Below are positions 42,952-51,308 of a DNA stretch of 64,000 nucleotides, piece after piece. The notes under the pieces were generated by a model. It ran no database searches, was not told the origin of the DNA, and saw nothing but the letters and a program-made list of their open reading frames with translations. The DNA is from Streptomyces antibioticus. Lineage in GTDB: Bacteria; Actinomycetota; Actinomycetes; Streptomycetales; Streptomycetaceae. Both the position numbers and the translations under genes were made by a program. The first letter of the stretch is position 1, and each line of letters begins with the position of its first letter. The DNA lies in the NCBI RefSeq assembly GCF_002019855.1, contig NZ_CM007717.1:930001-994000 (forward strand), written 5' to 3'.

Positions 42952-44286
42952 GTGCTGCGTGTCGCCGTGGTCGGATCCGGCCCCAGCGGGGTCTACACCG
43001 CCCAGTGCCTGGTCCAGCAGGATCCCGAGGTGCGCGTCGATGTCCTGGACCGGCTGCCGTGCCCGTACGGCCTGGTCCGGTACGGCGTCGCCCCGGACCA
43101 CGAGAAGATCAAGTCGCTCCAGCGGAACCTGCGGACCGTGCTGGAGCACGAGCGCGTGCGCTTCCTGGGCGGCGTCCCGGTCGGGGCGGGCGGGGTGGGC
43201 GTCGACCGGCTGCGCGAGCTGTACCACGCGGTCGTGTACTGCGTGGGCGCCTCCGCCGACCGGCGGCTCGGCATCCCCGGCGAGGAGCTGCCGGGCAGTT
43301 GGTCGGCGACGGAGTTCGTGTCCTGGTACAGCGCCCATCCGGACACGGTCACCGACGGTTTCGTGCGGGGCGCCCGGTCGGCCGTGGTGATCGGCGTGGG
43401 GAACGTCGCGGTGGACGTCACCCGGATCCTGGCCCGCGGCGTGGCCGAGCTGAGCCCGACGGACATGCCCGAGGGGGCGCTGACCGCGCTGGCCGCGAGC
43501 GAGATCACGGAGATCAGCATGGTGGGCCGGCGCGGCCCCTCCCAGGCCCGCTTCACCACCAAGGAACTGCGGGAGCTGGGCGCGCTGCCGGACACCGACG
43601 TGATCGTGGACGAGGCGGAACTCGCGCTGGATCCGGCGTACCGCGACCCGTCCGGGCTGCCGCCCGCGCAGCGCCGTAACGTCGAGGTCCTGCGCGCCTG
43701 GACGGCCCTTCCCGACCGGGGCGCACGGCGGCGGATCAGGCTGCGGTTCTTCCTGCGGCCGGTCGAACTCCTCGCGGACGGCGGCCGGGTGGGCGCCGTG
43801 CGGTTCGAGCGGACCGCGCCGGACGGACACGGCGGGGTGACCGGGACCGGCCGATTCGAGGTGATCGAGGCGCAGTTGGTGCTGCGGTCCGTGGGCTACC
43901 TCGGAGTGCCGCTGGACGGACTGCCGTTCGACGCGGAGCGGGGCACGGTGCCGCAGCGGGACGGCAGGGTGCTGCGCGAGGGCGCGGTGGCGCCCGGCGA
44001 GTACGTGGCGGGCTGGATCAAGCGCGGCCCGACCGGGGTCATCGGCACCAACCGGCCGTGCGCGAAGGAGACGGTGGCCTCGCTCCTCGCCGACGCTCCC
44101 GCCCTCGCCTCCCGGGCGGTGCCCGGCGACGCGCTCCCGCTGCTGCGGGAGGCCGGGGTGGAGCCGGTCGGGTGGGACGGCTGGCTGGCGATCGAGCGGG
44201 CCGAGGCGGCGCTCGGAGCCTCTCTGGGGCGGGGCGTGGTGAAGCTGCCGGACTGGGCGGCCCTGTGGGCGGCCGCGGGTCGCTGA
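42952..44286 (+). CDS. Ferredoxin-NADP reductase, adrenodoxin-reductase (FprA) type
   Basis: 444 residues. FAD motif VVGSGPSGVYTAQCL (about residues 6-20), RLPCPYGLVRYGVAPDH and the NADP motif IGVGNVAVDVTRILAR (about 147-162), with the C-terminal WIKRGPTGVIGTNRPCAKET closing the FAD site. It moves electrons from NADPH to ferredoxin, often for cytochromes P450. GTG 42952 follows AAGGAG. Length agrees with the family. No P450 or ferredoxin gene is adjacent, so its partner is elsewhere. Confidence 0.95.
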   Translation: MLRVAVVGSGPSGVYTAQCLVQQDPEVRVDVLDRLPCPYGLVRYGVAPDHEKIKSLQRNLRTVLEHERVRFLGGVPVGAGGVGVDRLRELYHAVVYCVGASADRRLGIPGEELPGSWSATEFVSWYSAHPDTVTDGFVRGARSAVVIGVGNVAVDVTRILARGVAELSPTDMPEGALTALAASEITEISMVGRRGPSQARFTTKELRELGALPDTDVIVDEAELALDPAYRDPSGLPPAQRRNVEVLRAWTALPDRGARRRIRLRFFLRPVELLADGGRVGAVRFERTAPDGHGGVTGTGRFEVIEAQLVLRSVGYLGVPLDGLPFDAERGTVPQRDGRVLREGAVAPGEYVAGWIKRGPTGVIGTNRPCAKETVASLLADAPALASRAVPGDALPLLREAGVEPVGWDGWLAIERAEAALGASLGRGVVKLPDWAALWAAAGR

Positions 44287-44316
44287 ACGATACACACATC
44301 GGCAACACCGGCGAAA

Positions 44317-44334
44317 TCAACAATCTGTTCAACA
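44317..44334. promoter_or_regulatory. Shared operator candidate upstream of nucleobase permease
   Basis: TCAACAATCTGTTCAACA, identical at 16 of 18 positions to the site at 20096-20113 before the aldolase-like gene, and located 49 nt before the permease start. A GTTCAAC fragment recurs at 45790. Suggests one regulator for both genes. Confidence 0.6.
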
Positions 44335-44383
44335 GTCGTACGGTCTCGTGCTGTCCGGATTCCGCCCCCGCGCTGGAGTGCCC

Positions 44384-45766
44384 ATGACCACGAACCCGCC
44401 CACGTCCGCCGCCATCTCATCCACATCCACTGCTGCCGTTCATCCCGTCGACGAGGTGCCTCCCGTACGGCAGTTGGCCGCGTTCGGGCTTCAGCATGTG
44501 CTCGCGATGTACGCGGGCGCGGTGGCCGTGCCGCTGATCGTCGGCGGCGCGATGAAGCTGTCGGCGGCCGACCTGGCGTATCTGATCACCGCCGACCTGC
44601 TGGTGTGCGGCATAGCGACGCTGATCCAGTGCGTCGGCTTCTGGCGGTTCGGGGTACGGCTGCCGATCATGCAGGGCTGTACGTTCGCCGCCGTGTCCCC
44701 GATGGTGCTGATCGGGACGACGGGCGGCGGACTCCCCGCGATCTACGGCTCGGTGATCGTGGCGGGCCTCGCGATCGTGCTCCTGGCCCCCGTGTTCGGC
44801 CGGCTGCTGCGCTTCTTCCCGCCGCTGGTCACCGGCACGGTGATCCTGATCATCGGTCTCTCGCTGCTGCCGGTCGCGGGCAACTGGGCGGCCGGCGGAG
44901 TGGGTTCGGCGGACTTCGGGGCGCCGAAGAACCTGGCGCTCGCCGCGTTCGTGCTGGCGGTGGTGCTCGGTGTGCAGCGGTTCGCGCCGGAGTTCCTGAG
45001 CCGGATCGCGGTGCTGGCCGGTATCGCGGTGGGGCTCGCGGTCGCGGTGCCGTTCGGGTTCACGGACTTCGGCGGGGTCGGTGACGCCGACTGGCTCGGG
45101 GTCAGCACGCCGTTCCACTTCGGCGCGCCCACGTTCGAGGTCTCGGCCGTCGTCTCGATGCTGGTGGTGGCGCTGGTGACGATGACCGAGACGACCGGTG
45201 ACCTGATCGCGGTGGGCGAGATGACCGACCGCAAGGTGGAGCGGCGCTCGCTCGCGGACGGCCTGCGCGCCGACGGTCTCTCCACCGTCCTGGGCGGGGT
45301 GTTCAACACCTTCCCCTACACGGCGTACGCGCAGAACGTGGGCCTGGTCGGCATGACCCGGGTGCGCAGCCGCTGGGTGGTCGCGGCGGCCGGCGGCATG
45401 CTCGTGGTGCTCGGGCTGCTGCCGAAGCTGGGCGCGGTGGTGGCGGCGGTCCCGGCGCCGGTGCTCGGCGGTGCGGGGCTGGTGATGTTCGGGACGGTCG
45501 CGGCGAGCGGGCTGCGCACGCTGGCCGAGGTCGACTTCAAGGGCAACCACAATCTGACGGTGGTGGCCGTCTCGGTCGCGATGGGCGTCCTGCCGGTGGG
45601 GGTGCCGACGGTGTACGCGCGGTTCCCGGACTGGTTCCAGACGGTGATGAACAGCGGGATCAGCGCGGGCTGCGTGACCGCGATCGTGCTGAACCTCGTC
45701 TTCAACCACCTTCCCCGGAAGGGTCGTTCGGCCGAGGAGCCGCTTTCTGCGGGAGGCGTTGACTAG
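44384..45766 (+). CDS. Nucleobase:cation symporter-2 (uracil/xanthine permease) family
   Basis: 460 residues with about 14 membrane segments. Family marks: LAAFGLQHVLAMYAGAVAVP (about residues 29-48), the Q-rich loop LPIMQGCTFAAVSPMV near residue 95, and VTMTETTGDLIAVGEMTDR in TM8, where conserved Glu/Thr bind the purine, followed by GVFNTFPYTAYAQNVGLVGMT. Imports xanthine, uric acid or a related base with protons or sodium. ATG 44384 with GGAG upstream. A site shared with the aldolase-like gene precedes it. Confidence 0.95.
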   Translation: MTTNPPTSAAISSTSTAAVHPVDEVPPVRQLAAFGLQHVLAMYAGAVAVPLIVGGAMKLSAADLAYLITADLLVCGIATLIQCVGFWRFGVRLPIMQGCTFAAVSPMVLIGTTGGGLPAIYGSVIVAGLAIVLLAPVFGRLLRFFPPLVTGTVILIIGLSLLPVAGNWAAGGVGSADFGAPKNLALAAFVLAVVLGVQRFAPEFLSRIAVLAGIAVGLAVAVPFGFTDFGGVGDADWLGVSTPFHFGAPTFEVSAVVSMLVVALVTMTETTGDLIAVGEMTDRKVERRSLADGLRADGLSTVLGGVFNTFPYTAYAQNVGLVGMTRVRSRWVVAAAGGMLVVLGLLPKLGAVVAAVPAPVLGGAGLVMFGTVAASGLRTLAEVDFKGNHNLTVVAVSVAMGVLPVGVPTVYARFPDWFQTVMNSGISAGCVTAIVLNLVFNHLPRKGRSAEEPLSAGGVD

Positions 45767-45787
45767 AAAGCGCTTACCCTCTACGTT
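45759..45787 (+). promoter_or_regulatory. Promoter of pectate lyase with AAGCGCTT element
   Basis: TTGACT (45759-45764), a 17-nt spacer and TACGTT (45782-45787) form a promoter that begins inside the end of the permease gene. The spacer carries GAAAGCGCTTAC with the palindromic core AAGCGCTT (45768-45775), like LacI-family sites that repress polysaccharide-degrading enzymes. Confidence 0.6.
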
Positions 45788-45925
45788 CCGTTCAACAGTG
45801 TGACCGAGCCGCTCGACGAGATCCCCCAAAGGCCGCACTGCATCAGCAGGCTGTTCAGAGTGCCGTACATCGTTCAGGTACGCGCACACCCCGCCCTCTC
45901 ACCCCCACCACAGAAGGAACGGGAC

Positions 45926-46732
45926 ATGACTTCTGCGACACGACCACGCGCCCGAAGGCGCGCACTGACCGGCTCGCTGGCCGCGGCCGGTATCACCGTT
46001 GGCATGCTCATGGCCAGCGGTGGCCTGACTCCGGCGAGCGCGGCCACCTGGCCCAGCGCGAGCGGCAGCCAGGCCGTCTCCTCGACCATCTCGGTCTCCG
46101 GCACCAAGGACTACGGGATGATCCGCCTCTACGGCACCGGCGACCTGGGCAGCGGCAGCCAGGACGAGGACCAGGGGCCGATCCTGGAACTGGCGGCCGG
46201 TGCCGTCGTCAAGAACGTCATCCTCGGCGCGCCCGCCGCCGACGGCATCCACTGCAAGGGCAGTTGTACGCTCCAGAACGTCTGGTGGGAGGACGTCGGC
46301 GAGGACGCCGCCACCTTCCGCGGCTCCTCGTCGTCCAACGTCTACACCGTCTCCGGCGGCGGGGCGCGGTCGGCCAGCGACAAGGTGTTCCAGTTCAACG
46401 GCGCCGGCACGCTCAACGTCTCCAACTTCGCGGTGCAGAGCTTCGGCACCTTCGTCCGCTCCTGCGGCAACTGCTCGACGCAGTACAAGCGGACGATCAA
46501 CCTCGACACCGTCGAGGCGACCTACTCGGGCAGCAAGTTGGTCGGCATCAACACCAACTACGGCGACAGCACGACCCTGAAGAAGATCACCATCGTCGGC
46601 GACAGCAGCAAGAAGATCGTGCCGTGCCAGAAGTACATCGGGAACAACACGGGTAAGGAGCCGTCCACCAACGGCTCGGGCGCGGACGGGACTTACTGCA
46701 AGTACACGTCCTCGGACATCACCTACAAGTAG
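45926..46732 (+). CDS. Secreted pectate lyase, PL3 family
   Basis: 268 residues. Signal peptide: RPRARRRALTGSLAAAG then a hydrophobic stretch ending PASAA, cleavage near residue 39. The mature beta-helix has the PL3 pattern: GPILELAAGAVVKNVILGAP, ADGIHCKGSCTLQNVWWEDV and EDAATFRGSS with conserved acidic Ca ligands, then Cys pairs. It cleaves polygalacturonate by beta-elimination outside the cell. GAAGGAAC precedes ATG 45926. Promoter with an AAGCGCTT operator suggests catabolite or substrate control. Confidence 0.93.
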   Translation: MTSATRPRARRRALTGSLAAAGITVGMLMASGGLTPASAATWPSASGSQAVSSTISVSGTKDYGMIRLYGTGDLGSGSQDEDQGPILELAAGAVVKNVILGAPAADGIHCKGSCTLQNVWWEDVGEDAATFRGSSSSNVYTVSGGGARSASDKVFQFNGAGTLNVSNFAVQSFGTFVRSCGNCSTQYKRTINLDTVEATYSGSKLVGINTNYGDSTTLKKITIVGDSSKKIVPCQKYIGNNTGKEPSTNGSGADGTYCKYTSSDITYK

Positions 46733-46768
46733 GCCCCCGGCCCTCGGTTCTCTCCCCCCACGGTGAAA

Positions 46769-46811
46769 GCGGCCGTGCGGAGCGCCCGTCAACGGCGCTT
46801 CGCACGGCCGC
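46769..46811. terminator. Bidirectional terminator hairpin
   Basis: 18-bp stem with one mismatch, GCGGCCGTGCGGAGCGCC pairing with GGCGCTTCGCACGGCCGC, 7-nt loop. Between convergent pectate lyase (ends 46732) and PaaX gene (ends 46826). Confidence 0.85.
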
Positions 46812-46825
46812 CGTTGCCGTGTGCG

Positions 46826-47575
46826 CTAGCCGCCGCCGAGGGTCGCGGCGGTGAGGGTGCGCCGGTACTCCTCGTACGCGGCGCGCAGGGCGGGGCCCGG
46901 CCAGTCGGCGGGCAGCAGCGCGGCGGGCAGCACGGGGTCGGCGAGCAGATGCCGTACGACCGCGGCGACGGCCGTGAAGCGGTCGGCGGGGTGACGGGCG
47001 CGTTCGGCGTGGGTCAGCAGTGCCCTGGCGGTGTCCGCCCAGGCGTCCAGCGGCCACAGGTCCGCCGCCAGCGCGACGGGAGGTCCGGCGGGCTGCGCGG
47101 TGAAGTGCCGGAGCACCTCGTCGAGGCCGGCGGGCCAGGGGCGGCCCAGGTTGGCGGGGCGCAGCCAGACGCCCTCACGGAGTTCGGCGAGCCGCAGGGC
47201 CGTCAACCGGGCGCGCAGGTCGGCGCGTTCCGCGGGGCCGCGGCCGGTCGCGGTGATCACGGCCATCTCCCAGTCGCCGTCCCACGCGCGCGTGTCGGGG
47301 CTCACGGCGTCGTCCTGGCGGCGCTGGCGTTCCAGCAGCCGGTCGCTGAGCCGGTAGACGCCGTCCGCGCGCCGCAGATCACCGGCCGCGACCATCCGGC
47401 TGAGCGCCGCGCGGACCGTCGAGCCGCCGATGCCGAAGGGCTCCACCCCGCGCACCAGGTCCTTCGCCGGCAGCTCGGGCGGGTGCGTGCCGAGCAGCAG
47501 GCTGAGCACCACGGACCGCGCGGACAGCGGCCGAAGGTCGACCGCGCCGGGTTCCGCCGAGACGTTCATGCGCAT
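46826..47575 (-). CDS. PaaX family transcriptional regulator
   Basis: About 249 residues. The N-terminal winged helix contains SARSVVLSLLLGTHPPELPA and STVRAALSRMVAAGDLRRAD; the central and C-terminal PaaX domains follow, with WDGDWEMAVIT and RLAELREGVWLRPANL. PaaX proteins repress catabolic genes and are released by an acyl-CoA. Start ATG 47573-47575 (MRMNV) or 47569; no strong ribosome binding site. Divergent from the acyl-CoA dehydrogenase gene across a 10-bp-arm inverted repeat, so it most likely regulates that gene. Confidence 0.9.
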   Translation of the reverse strand: MRMNVSAEPGAVDLRPLSARSVVLSLLLGTHPPELPAKDLVRGVEPFGIGGSTVRAALSRMVAAGDLRRADGVYRLSDRLLERQRRQDDAVSPDTRAWDGDWEMAVITATGRGPAERADLRARLTALRLAELREGVWLRPANLGRPWPAGLDEVLRHFTAQPAGPPVALAADLWPLDAWADTARALLTHAERARHPADRFTAVAAVVRHLLADPVLPAALLPADWPGPALRAAYEEYRRTLTAATLGGG

Positions 47576-47612
47576 GGGCACGAACTGTACGTCGCCCTGT
47601 ACGCCCCCCATG

Positions 47613-47652
47613 ATGTTGCACTATTGCTACAGCCGCAGGAAAAGTGCAACAT
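47613..47652. promoter_or_regulatory. PaaX operator candidate
   Basis: Inverted arms ATGTTGCACT (47613-47622) and AGTGCAACAT (47643-47652), perfect over 10 bp, spacer 20 nt, so half-site centres are 30 nt apart (three helical turns). The second arm overlaps the acyl-CoA dehydrogenase start region. Confidence 0.7.
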
Positions 47653-49336
47653 GAGGGGTATGACCTCGACCTCGGTGCAGTCCCCCGCGCGGTCCTTCGC
47701 GCAGCCCTCGTCGTCCGCGACGCACGACGTGACCAATCAGGCGCCGCCCCTCGCTCCCTACGACGCCTCCGCCGACACCGCGCTGCTGGAAGGGCTGCGG
47801 CGGGAGGGGGCCGGGTGGGCGGAGGCAGACGTCCGCCGGATCGGGCTGCTGGCCGGCGGTGCCGAGGCGCAGGAGTGGGGCGAGCTGGCGAACCGGCACG
47901 AGCCGGTGCTGCGCACCCACGACCGCTACGGCCACCGGATCGACGAGGTCGACTTCCACCCGAGCTGGCACGAGCTGATGCGGGTCGCCGTCGCCGAGGG
48001 GCTGGCCGGGGCGCCCTGGGCCGACGACCGGCCCGGCGCGCACGTGGCCCGGACGGCGGGCGGGCTGGTGTGGGGCCACAGCGAGGCCGGGCACGGCTGC
48101 CCCACGTCGATGACGTACGCGGCCGTCCCCGCGCTGCGCCGCGAGCCCGATCTGGCCAAGGTCTACGAGCCGCTGCTGACCAGCCGGGAGTACGACCCGG
48201 GGCTGCGGGAGCCGACGTCGAAGCGCGGGCTGCTCGCCGGGATGGGGATGACGGAGAAGCAGGGCGGCTCCGACGTCCGGACGAACACCACGGCGGCCAC
48301 GCCGACGGCCGAGCCCGGCGTGTACACCCTGCGCGGGCACAAGTGGTTCACCTCGGCGCCGATGTGCGACGTGTTCCTGGTGCTGGCGCAGGCGCCCGGC
48401 GGGCTGTCCTGCTTCCTCGTGCCGCGGGTGCTGCCGGACGGCACCCGCAACACGTTCCGTGTCCAGCGGCTGAAGGACAAGCTCGGCAACCGTTCCAACG
48501 CGTCCTCCGAGCCGGAGTTCGACGGCACGGTGGCCTGGCTGGTGGGGCCCGAGGGGCAGGGCGTGAAGACCATCATCGAGATGGTCAACTGCACGCGTCT
48601 GGACTGCGTGATGTCATCGGCGACGCTGATGCGCAAGACGCTCGTCGAGGCGGGGCACCATGTCCGGCACCGGGGCGCGTTCGGGGCGCTGCTGATGGAC
48701 CAGCCGCTGATGCGCAACGTCCTGGCCGACCTGGCGCTGGAGTCGGAGGCGGCGACCACGCTCACGCTGCGGCTGGCCGGGGCCGCGGACCGCGCGGTGC
48801 GGGGGGACGCGGGCGAGCAGGCGTTCCGGCGGATCGCGACCGCCGTCGGCAAGTACTGGGTGACCAAGCGGGGTCCCGCCTTCACCGCGGAGGCCCTGGA
48901 GTGCCTGGGCGGCAACGGGTACGTCGAGGACTCGGGCATGCCCCGGCACTACCGCGAGGCACCGCTGCTGTCGATCTGGGAGGGCTCGGGCAACGTCAAC
49001 GCGCTCGACGTGCTGCGCGCCCTGACCCGCGATCCGGCCACCGCGGACGCCCTCTTCGCCGAACTCGCCCTCGCCGAGGGGGCGGACGCCCGCCTCGACT
49101 CGGCGGTGACCCGCCTGCGGACCCTGCTCGGCGAGGCGACACCGGCCGGCGCGCGCCGCCTGGTGGAACAGATGGCCCTCACCCTCCAGGCGTCCCTCCT
49201 GGTCCGCCACGCCCCGCCGGCCGTGGCCGACGCCTTCTGCGCGACCCGGCTCTCCGGCGACTGGGGACACGCCTTCGGGACGCTGCCGGGCGGGGCGGAC
49301 GTGGACGGGATTCTGGAGCGGAGCCTGGGCCTCTGA
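47651..49336 (+). CDS. AidB-like acyl-CoA dehydrogenase family protein
   Basis: About 561 residues, longer than ordinary acyl-CoA dehydrogenases (about 380) and matching the AidB subfamily. FAD/substrate motifs: GMGMTEKQGGSDVRTNTT, GHKWFTSAPMCDVFLVLAQA, and the C-terminal GGNGYVEDSGMPRHYREAPL with SIWEGSGNVNALDVLRAL. E. coli AidB binds DNA and protects against alkylation, but many actinobacterial members probably act in catabolism. ATG 47651 (AGGA 10 nt upstream) or 47660, which has GAGGGG too close. Divergent from PaaX, which suggests control by an acyl-CoA. Confidence 0.93.
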   Translation: MRGMTSTSVQSPARSFAQPSSSATHDVTNQAPPLAPYDASADTALLEGLRREGAGWAEADVRRIGLLAGGAEAQEWGELANRHEPVLRTHDRYGHRIDEVDFHPSWHELMRVAVAEGLAGAPWADDRPGAHVARTAGGLVWGHSEAGHGCPTSMTYAAVPALRREPDLAKVYEPLLTSREYDPGLREPTSKRGLLAGMGMTEKQGGSDVRTNTTAATPTAEPGVYTLRGHKWFTSAPMCDVFLVLAQAPGGLSCFLVPRVLPDGTRNTFRVQRLKDKLGNRSNASSEPEFDGTVAWLVGPEGQGVKTIIEMVNCTRLDCVMSSATLMRKTLVEAGHHVRHRGAFGALLMDQPLMRNVLADLALESEAATTLTLRLAGAADRAVRGDAGEQAFRRIATAVGKYWVTKRGPAFTAEALECLGGNGYVEDSGMPRHYREAPLLSIWEGSGNVNALDVLRALTRDPATADALFAELALAEGADARLDSAVTRLRTLLGEATPAGARRLVEQMALTLQASLLVRHAPPAVADAFCATRLSGDWGHAFGTLPGGADVDGILERSLGL

Positions 49337-49370
49337 GAGCTTGAGCGTCCGAGGGGTGGGCGCCCCGGCC

Positions 49371-49949
49371 TCACCCCATCCGCCGCCCCCACACCGCCTC
49401 GAACTCGGCCCAGTCCGTGTCCCACTGTCCGATGCGGCGGCGTTCGAGGCGGCCGCGGAGGTAGTGGCCGGCCGCGAAGGGGAAGCCGGCCGCGCCGGTG
49501 CCGGCGAGGCAGCCGACCAGGACGGCGCGCAGGCGGGCCTGGGACGGGGTGACCGGTTCGGTGACCAGGCGGCCGCGGCCGTCCGTCCAGAGGGTGACCG
49601 CGGTGCCCGCGGGGCTGCCGGAGGCGACGCGGACCTGGCCGGTGTGGGCGGAGCCGTCCGGGCCGGTCCAGGCGACCTCGGCCCACACGTGGTCGCCCCT
49701 GGTGGAGCCGGCCGTGGGCTTGCCGGGCGCCTGTCCGGTCAGCCGGCCCACCAGCGGGCGCCACTCGACGCGTTCCCGGGCCAGGCTCCGTTCGACGGCC
49801 CCGGTGGCCGCCCATCCCGCCAGCGCCCCGACGAGGAGGGTCAGCGTCCACGCGCCGAGCACGACCCACGCCTCCACCGTGTCGGCGCGGCGCTTGAGCG
49901 GGTTGCGCCGCCACCGCCACCACCACACCTTCCGACCGCGGAACGCCAT
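49371..49949 (-). CDS. Rv1733c-like membrane protein
   Basis: 192 residues with two membrane helices, near residues 29-50 and 140-160, flanking an extracytoplasmic domain containing WAEVAWTGPDGSAHTGQVRV and GTAVTLWTDGRGRLV. This is the Rv1733c type of actinobacterial membrane protein, known from a mycobacterial latency antigen but without a defined activity. ATG 49947-49949 is preferred because GAGGAGG lies 9 nt upstream; ATGs at 49967 and 49973 extend it. Convergent with the acyl-CoA dehydrogenase gene. Confidence 0.82.
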   Translation of the reverse strand: MAFRGRKVWWWRWRRNPLKRRADTVEAWVVLGAWTLTLLVGALAGWAATGAVERSLARERVEWRPLVGRLTGQAPGKPTAGSTRGDHVWAEVAWTGPDGSAHTGQVRVASGSPAGTAVTLWTDGRGRLVTEPVTPSQARLRAVLVGCLAGTGAAGFPFAAGHYLRGRLERRRIGQWDTDWAEFEAVWGRRMG

Positions 49950-50139
49950 CGAGCGCTTCCTCCTCATGGACATGCGAACCCCCAGGACCGTCCTCCCTTA
50001 CGGCGCGGGCGGTCCGGCTGCTCACGTCGGCCGCCGTCGCCGTCGCGACCTGCGGCGATGACGTTCCCGGAGGTGACTGTCAGTGGTGGGGTGCAGACTG
50101 GCCGGTGTCTGGGACAAGGACGTCGCGGAGGTGATCGGC

Positions 50140-51225
50140 ATGACCGAGGTACTGCTCGCCGTGGGCACCCGAAAGGGCCTGTTCGTCGGGCGTCGGCGCG
50201 GTGGCACCTGGGAGTTCGACGACTCCCCCTGTTTCAACGCGCAGGCGATCTACTCGATCGCCATCGACACCAGAGGCGAGCGCCCGCGGCTGCTGGCGGG
50301 CGGTGACAGCGCGCACTGGGGCCCGTCGGTGTTCCACTCCGACGACCTCGGCCGCACCTGGACCGAACCGGCCGCACCGGCCGTCAAGTTCCCGCAGGAC
50401 ACCGGGGCCTCGCTGGAGCGGGTCTGGCAGTTGCACCCGGCGGCCGCCGAGCCCGACGTGGTGTACGCGGGCACGGAACCGGCAGCGCTGTACCGCTCCG
50501 AGGACCGCGGCGAGTCCTTCGAACTGGTCCGCCCGCTGTGGGAGCATCCGACGCGCTCGCGGTGGGTGCCGGGCGGCGGCGGTGAGGGCCTGCACACCGT
50601 CCTCACCGACACGCGCGACCCGCGCGCGGTGACCGTGGCGGTGTCGACGGCCGGGGTGTTCCGCACGGCCGACGCCGGGGCGAGCTGGGAGCCGTCCAAC
50701 TCCGGTGTCTCCGCGGTGTTCCTGCCCGATCCGAACCCGGAGTTCGGCCAGTGCGTGCACAAGGTCGCCCGGGACGCGGTGAACCCGGACCGTCTGTATC
50801 TCCAGAACCACTGGGGCGTGTACCGCAGCGACGACGCGGGCGCGCACTGGACCGACATCGGCGAGGGCCTGCCGTCCACCTTCGGCTTCGCGATCGCCGC
50901 GCACCCGAGCCGGGCCGACACGGCGTACGTCTTCCCGATCAACGCGGACGCGGACCGCGTGCCCGCCGGCCACCGCTGCCGGGTGTTCCGCACCTCGGAC
51001 GCGGGCGGGAGCTGGGAGCCGCTCACGGCGGGCCTGCCGCAGGAGGACCACTACGGCACGGTGCTGCGCGACGCGCTGACGACGGACGACGGGGACCCGG
51101 CGGGCGTGTACTTCGGCAACCGCAACGGCGAGGTGTTCGCCTCGGCCGACGACGGCGACACCTGGCGGCAGCTCCTCTCCCATCTGCCGGACGTGCTGTG
51201 CGTACGGGCGGCGGTGATCGACTGA
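50140..51225 (+). CDS. WD40/YVTN/BNR-repeat beta-propeller protein (glycosyl hydrolase-like)
   Basis: 361 residues, no signal peptide. Repeated BNR/Asp-box-like units: SDDLGRTWTEP, SEDRGESFELV, TADAGASWEPS, SDDAGAHWTDI, TSDAGGSWEPL and SADDGDTWRQL, six in all, spaced 45-65 residues apart. Such repeats form the sialidase-like or photosystem-assembly-like propeller. Catalytic residues of sialidases are not evident, so the name glycosyl hydrolase seen for relatives is not secure. ATG 50140 with GGAGG about 8 nt upstream. Confidence 0.88.
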   Translation: MTEVLLAVGTRKGLFVGRRRGGTWEFDDSPCFNAQAIYSIAIDTRGERPRLLAGGDSAHWGPSVFHSDDLGRTWTEPAAPAVKFPQDTGASLERVWQLHPAAAEPDVVYAGTEPAALYRSEDRGESFELVRPLWEHPTRSRWVPGGGGEGLHTVLTDTRDPRAVTVAVSTAGVFRTADAGASWEPSNSGVSAVFLPDPNPEFGQCVHKVARDAVNPDRLYLQNHWGVYRSDDAGAHWTDIGEGLPSTFGFAIAAHPSRADTAYVFPINADADRVPAGHRCRVFRTSDAGGSWEPLTAGLPQEDHYGTVLRDALTTDDGDPAGVYFGNRNGEVFASADDGDTWRQLLSHLPDVLCVRAAVID

Positions 51226-51308
51226 GCCGGCCCGCGGGGCGCGTCGGTCACCCAGTACGGTGTCAGGACCTGTGCCGTGACGGGCGGTCCGGCCGACCGA
51301 GGAGTGAC

